Assembly: GCF_042432905.1 (NCBI RefSeq) | Contig: NZ_JBHLWI010000016.1 | Span: 53,175 to 117,174, forward strand | Length of the DNA: 64,000 bases | Source: Fontibacter flavus | GTDB lineage: Bacteria; Bacteroidota; Bacteroidia; Cytophagales; Cyclobacteriaceae | Reading direction: 5' to 3' | Shown: one piece after another, positions 61,261 to 64,000 of the stretch | How positions within the stretch are numbered: the stretch's first letter is position 1 | How the letters are laid out: the number at the start of each line of letters is the position of its first letter | The notes under the pieces: generated by a model | What the model saw: only the letters and a program-made list of their open reading frames with translations | What the model was told of the DNA's origin: nothing | The model's database searches: none | Position numbers and translations under genes: made by a program

Positions 61261-62655
61261 TTAAATTAAGGAAGCAGATATTACCTCCTTGATATCCAAG
61301 ATTAATTTATTGGCCAAATGCTCGGCAGTGGCCTGGGTTTCTGATTCGGAATAGATACGGATGATCGGCTCAGTATTGGATTTTCTGAGGTGTACCCACT
61401 CTTTGTCAAATTCAATTTTCACGCCATCAATGTCATTGATAGGCTGTTTGCTATATTTCCTTTTGATCTCTTCTAAGACCTTATCCACATTAATTTCAGG
61501 AGTGAGCTCAATTTTATTCTTGGAAATATGGTAGTTTGGATAGCTTGCCCTCAATCTGGAAATGCTCTTCCCAAATTTGGCCAAATGGGTCAGAAACAAT
61601 CCAATACCCACCAAAGCATCACGGCCATAATGGGACTCAGGATAGATGACACCCCCATTACCCTCTCCGCCTATGATGGCATTGGTTTCCTTCATTTTAT
61701 TGACCACATTTACCTCTCCAACTGCAGCAGCTTGGTATTGCCCACCTCTTTTTTCTGTCACATCTCTCAATGCCCTGGTAGAACTTAAATTAGAGACAGT
61801 ATTGCCAGGCGTATTGGCCAAGATATAATCAGCAACAGCTACCAGTGTATATTCTTCCCCGAAAGGAGACCCATCTTCATTCATGAAGCACAGCCTATCC
61901 ACATCAGGATCTACTACGATTCCCAGGTCATATTTGCCTCTGTTCAATTTCTCCGCAATATCCCTGAGGTTCTCCGGAAGAGGTTCAGGATTGTGAGGAA
62001 AATGACCATCAGGCGTACAATACATCTCCTCTATATCTTCTACCCCGAGTGCACGGAGCAATTTGGGTACAGCAATACCACCTGTGGAATTCACGGCATC
62101 AACCACTACTTTAAACTTACGGGCTTTGATGGCTTCAACATCCACCAACTTGAGGCCCAGTACATGTTCCACATGCCTGTCAATATAATCCTCAATGAGG
62201 GTATAAGAACCTAATTTTTTGACTTCTGCAAAAGTGAAATCTTCATTTTCGGCACTTTCCAGAATCGCCTTTCCTTCAGCATCCGAAATAAACTCTCCTT
62301 TGTCATTAAGCAGTTTCAATGCATTCCATTGGATAGGATTATGGCTTGCTGTAAGGATAATTCCCCCACCTGCTTTTTCCAAAGGAACAGCCAATTCCAC
62401 TGTTGGGGTGGTACTTAGACCTAGATCAATTACATGAATGCCCAATCCTTGAAGAGTGGCTGAAACCAATTTGGAAACCATCTCTCCTGAAATTCTTGCA
62501 TCTCTTCCGATGATTACTTTGGGGTTATTTGTGTGCCTGATAACCCAAGACCCATATGCGGAAGTGAATTTGACTACATCCAATGGAGTAAGACCTTCTC
62601 CCGGTTTACCCCCAATAGTACCTCTGATACCGGAAATCGATTTGATTAATGCCAC
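61261..62655 (-). CDS. glmM: Phosphoglucosamine mutase
   Basis: Converts glucosamine-6-phosphate to glucosamine-1-phosphate for UDP-GlcNAc, peptidoglycan and LPS synthesis. The alpha-D-phosphohexomutase fold shows the N-terminal FGTRG-equivalent SISGIRGTIGG, catalytic phosphoserine Ser104 in TASHNPIQWN, the Mg-binding loop VVDPDVDRLCF, GGEGNGGVIYPESHYGRDAL (20 residues) and the phosphate-binding RKSNTEPIIRIY near the C-terminus. At 464 residues it is normal. One DnaA-box nonamer is at 61491-61499. A terminator precedes it, so it is transcribed alone. Confidence 0.9.
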   Translation of the reverse strand: MALIKSISGIRGTIGGKPGEGLTPLDVVKFTSAYGSWVIRHTNNPKVIIGRDARISGEMVSKLVSATLQGLGIHVIDLGLSTTPTVELAVPLEKAGGGIILTASHNPIQWNALKLLNDKGEFISDAEGKAILESAENEDFTFAEVKKLGSYTLIEDYIDRHVEHVLGLKLVDVEAIKARKFKVVVDAVNSTGGIAVPKLLRALGVEDIEEMYCTPDGHFPHNPEPLPENLRDIAEKLNRGKYDLGIVVDPDVDRLCFMNEDGSPFGEEYTLVAVADYILANTPGNTVSNLSSTRALRDVTEKRGGQYQAAAVGEVNVVNKMKETNAIIGGEGNGGVIYPESHYGRDALVGIGLFLTHLAKFGKSISRLRASYPNYHISKNKIELTPEINVDKVLEEIKRKYSKQPINDIDGVKIEFDKEWVHLRKSNTEPIIRIYSESETQATAEHLANKLILDIKEVISASLI

Positions 62656-62683
62656 GGTTAAATAATTTAGTTAAAATTGAAAA

Positions 62684-62702
62684 ATCCTGGAAAACCCAGG
62701 AA
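62684..62702 (-). terminator. Short hairpin after the Cys-rich membrane protein gene
   Basis: TCCTGG and CCAGGA form a 6-bp stem around GTTTT on the minus strand, followed by TTTTTC, at about 62684-62702. It lies just beyond the stop of the small gene and before glmM. Confidence 0.65.
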
Positions 62703-62714
62703 AATAAAAGGTTA

Positions 62715-62945
62715 TTATTTGAATTTGGCCAATACCTTGTCCACTTCATTGTCAGGATTGCCACAGCTGCTGTCTGCATCTACTGTTTTGCCACAATAAC
62801 TGCAAGTGCCGCCATCTTTATTAAGGTAAGGATTTTGGGAAGCACAAGTTCCTTTAAATTGTCCATCTTTGATGAATATCAGCCTTACTGACATCAAAAT
62901 GAAAAACAGTGCCAGAAAGCCTAAAGTCAAATACAAGGTTGCCAT
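62715..62945 (-). CDS. Small membrane protein with a Cys-rich C-terminal domain
   Basis: A 76-residue protein with an N-terminal membrane segment (about residues 4-24, LYLTLGFLALFFILMSVRLIF) and a soluble part with four cysteines (GTCASQNPYLNKDGGTCSYC, then SSCGNP) that could hold a zinc ion or a metal cluster. I recall short proteins of this layout in Bacteroidota but know no function. It is divergent from mazG and has its own -7 element and terminator. Confidence 0.7.
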   Translation of the reverse strand: MATLYLTLGFLALFFILMSVRLIFIKDGQFKGTCASQNPYLNKDGGTCSYCGKTVDADSSCGNPDNEVDKVLAKFK

Positions 62946-62961
62946 ATCAATATAATTTGCG

Positions 62962-62969
62962 CAAATTTA
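62962..62969 (-). promoter_or_regulatory. Candidate -7 element for the Cys-rich membrane protein
   Basis: The minus strand reads TAAATTTG, matching TAnnTTTG, 16 bases before the ATG. The surrounding sequence is nearly palindromic and lies in a divergent gap shared with mazG. Confidence 0.4.
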
Positions 62970-63017
62970 CGTAATACTTTCAAAACGTCCTCACAATAAG
63001 AATAGTTTCCCGAGCAT

Positions 63018-63827
63018 ATGTCTGATTTGTCTTCAAGAAAATCCCAGTTAGCAGCATTTGATAGATTATTGACCATTATGGATGAGCTCAGAGAGCAATG
63101 TCCCTGGGACAGGAAACAGACTTTGGAAAGTCTCAGACACCTGACCATTGAGGAAACCTTTGAACTATCGGATGCCATCCTGGAAAATAACCTGGAAGAA
63201 ATCAAAAAAGAACTCGGGGACATCCTCCTACATATTGTCTTTTATGCCAAAATAGGTGCAGAAAAAGAAGCTTTTGATATAGGTTCAGTAATCGACAGCC
63301 TCTGTGAAAAACTCATCCGAAGACATCCGCATATCTATGGAGATACTGAAGCCAAAGATGAGGAAACCGTCAAGCAAAACTGGGAAAAAATCAAATTGAA
63401 AGAAAAGGGCAATGTCTCTGTATTGGGAGGCGTCCCAAAATCACTTCCTGCCCTAATCAAAGCTATGCGCATTCAGGAAAAGGCCCGAGGAGTCGGATTT
63501 GACTGGGAGGAAAAACATCAGGTCTGGGAAAAGGTGGAAGAGGAAATGAAGGAATTCAAAGAAGAATTCAATGCCAGCCATGAATCAGAAATCAACAAAG
63601 AAAAAGCCACCGGAGAATTTGGAGATCTGCTTTTTTCGCTGATCAACTATGCAAGATTTATTGACATCAACCCTGAGGAAGCTCTGGAAAGAACCAATCT
63701 AAAGTTTATCAAGCGCTTTCAATACCTGGAAAATGCCGCCCGTGCTGCCGGCAGAAATATTGAAGACATGACCCTCGCCGAAATGGATGTCTACTGGGAA
63801 GAAGCCAAAAAGATTTCGGAAAGTTAA
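63018..63827 (+). CDS. mazG: Nucleoside triphosphate pyrophosphohydrolase MazG
   Basis: A 269-residue protein of the tandem MazG type, hydrolysing (d)NTPs to monophosphates to remove damaged or excess nucleotides, also linked to (p)ppGpp control in other bacteria. The first MazG domain has CPWDRKQTLESLRHLTIEET (20 residues), then an EETFELSDAI metal motif and KKELGDILLHI; the second has RIQEKARGVGFDW, EMKEFKEEF and FGDLLFSLINYARF. No toxin-antitoxin genes adjoin it. Its start is divergent from the Cys-rich membrane gene. Confidence 0.95.
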   Translation: MSDLSSRKSQLAAFDRLLTIMDELREQCPWDRKQTLESLRHLTIEETFELSDAILENNLEEIKKELGDILLHIVFYAKIGAEKEAFDIGSVIDSLCEKLIRRHPHIYGDTEAKDEETVKQNWEKIKLKEKGNVSVLGGVPKSLPALIKAMRIQEKARGVGFDWEEKHQVWEKVEEEMKEFKEEFNASHESEINKEKATGEFGDLLFSLINYARFIDINPEEALERTNLKFIKRFQYLENAARAAGRNIEDMTLAEMDVYWEEAKKISES

Positions 63828-64000
63828 ATTGGCGTTTAAAGTTTGGATTTTAAGTTTTGGATTTTGCTAATTGATAATTTAATGCCGTTAAGTTAAGGAA
63901 TGTGATTAAATAGATTTGTAATTCATTGAGTATTTCAGTTTAGCTCTGAATTTCCGCTTGAATACCTGGTTTCTTCTTGAATATTCTATTTTGGAAGCGA
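63828..64000. other. 3' flank after mazG, no gene seen
   Basis: The last 173 bases hold repeated TTTGGATTTT-like tracts (for example near 63840-63870) but no open frame of note and no terminator of recognised strength. Confidence 0.5.

Noticed and set aside
4361..61499. Chromosome replication origin, suggested by many DnaA boxes and recF
   Set aside because: No dnaA, dnaN, gidA or rpmH neighbours are present, the boxes are spread over 57 kb inside coding regions, and no AT-rich unwinding element adjoins a box cluster.

Overview
The window looks like a chromosome segment from a Bacteroidota bacterium of the order Cytophagales, probably family Cyclobacteriaceae (Algoriphagus-like). This is inferred from lineage-typical gene forms: a MurF-alanine racemase fusion, a single-chain SecDF, a DUF4783 protein beside nadC, a CBM9/DUF5916 outer-membrane protein, BF3164-type and glycosidase lipoproteins, TAnnTTTG-type -7 promoter elements and weak Shine-Dalgarno signals. 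No rRNA, tRNA, CRISPR array, prophage or intact insertion sequence was recognised. Most of the window is core metabolism and information processing, with accessory exported proteins between the core blocks.

Layout. 0-6 kb: a pRiA4b ORF-3-like protein, a Tat-exported class V aminotransferase homologue, a divergent stand-alone alanine racemase and a GH29 fucosidase lipoprotein. 6-15.7 kb: prmA, tpiA, recX, lysC, ribH, a TPR membrane protein, pdhA, recF, a DoxX protein and a TlpA-like thioredoxin. 15.7-18 kb: an AT-rich pocket with a lipoprotein whose start lies in a 10-bp tandem repeat, a 45-residue membrane mini-protein and a BF3164-like propeller lipoprotein. 18-33.6 kb: a sugar nucleotidyltransferase, the glnK-amtB pair, nadC, gpmI, serS, the scpA/flippase/murF-alr operon, dxs and an alpha/beta hydrolase. 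33.6-46 kb: a VOC-domain lipoprotein, cryptochrome DASH and a run of exported proteins (CotH-like, ChbG-like deacetylase, six-hairpin glycosidase, CBM9/DUF5916 protein). 46-53 kb: yjbQ, radA, polA, rdgB and udk. 53-60 kb: secDF, then a signalling locus of two paralogous multi-pass membrane proteins, a short protein ending in Cys-Pro-Pro-Gly-Cys, a histidine kinase and a response regulator. 60-64 kb: cysteine desulfurase, glmM, a small Cys-rich membrane protein and mazG.

Two features stand out. First, the exact 9-mer TTATCCACA (the textbook DnaA box) occurs 28 times by eye on the two strands, where less than one is expected. Every copy is inside a coding region, in several reading frames, with dense clusters in the GH29 and cryptochrome genes and across 33-50 kb. 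Second, the four-gene signalling cassette at 57.4-60.0 kb has a kinase with almost no sensor domain. It sits directly behind a multi-pass membrane protein and a small soluble protein with a CPPGC tail, which suggests a split-receptor signalling system. Smaller points are the frame-shifting 10-bp repeat and the divergent second alanine racemase.
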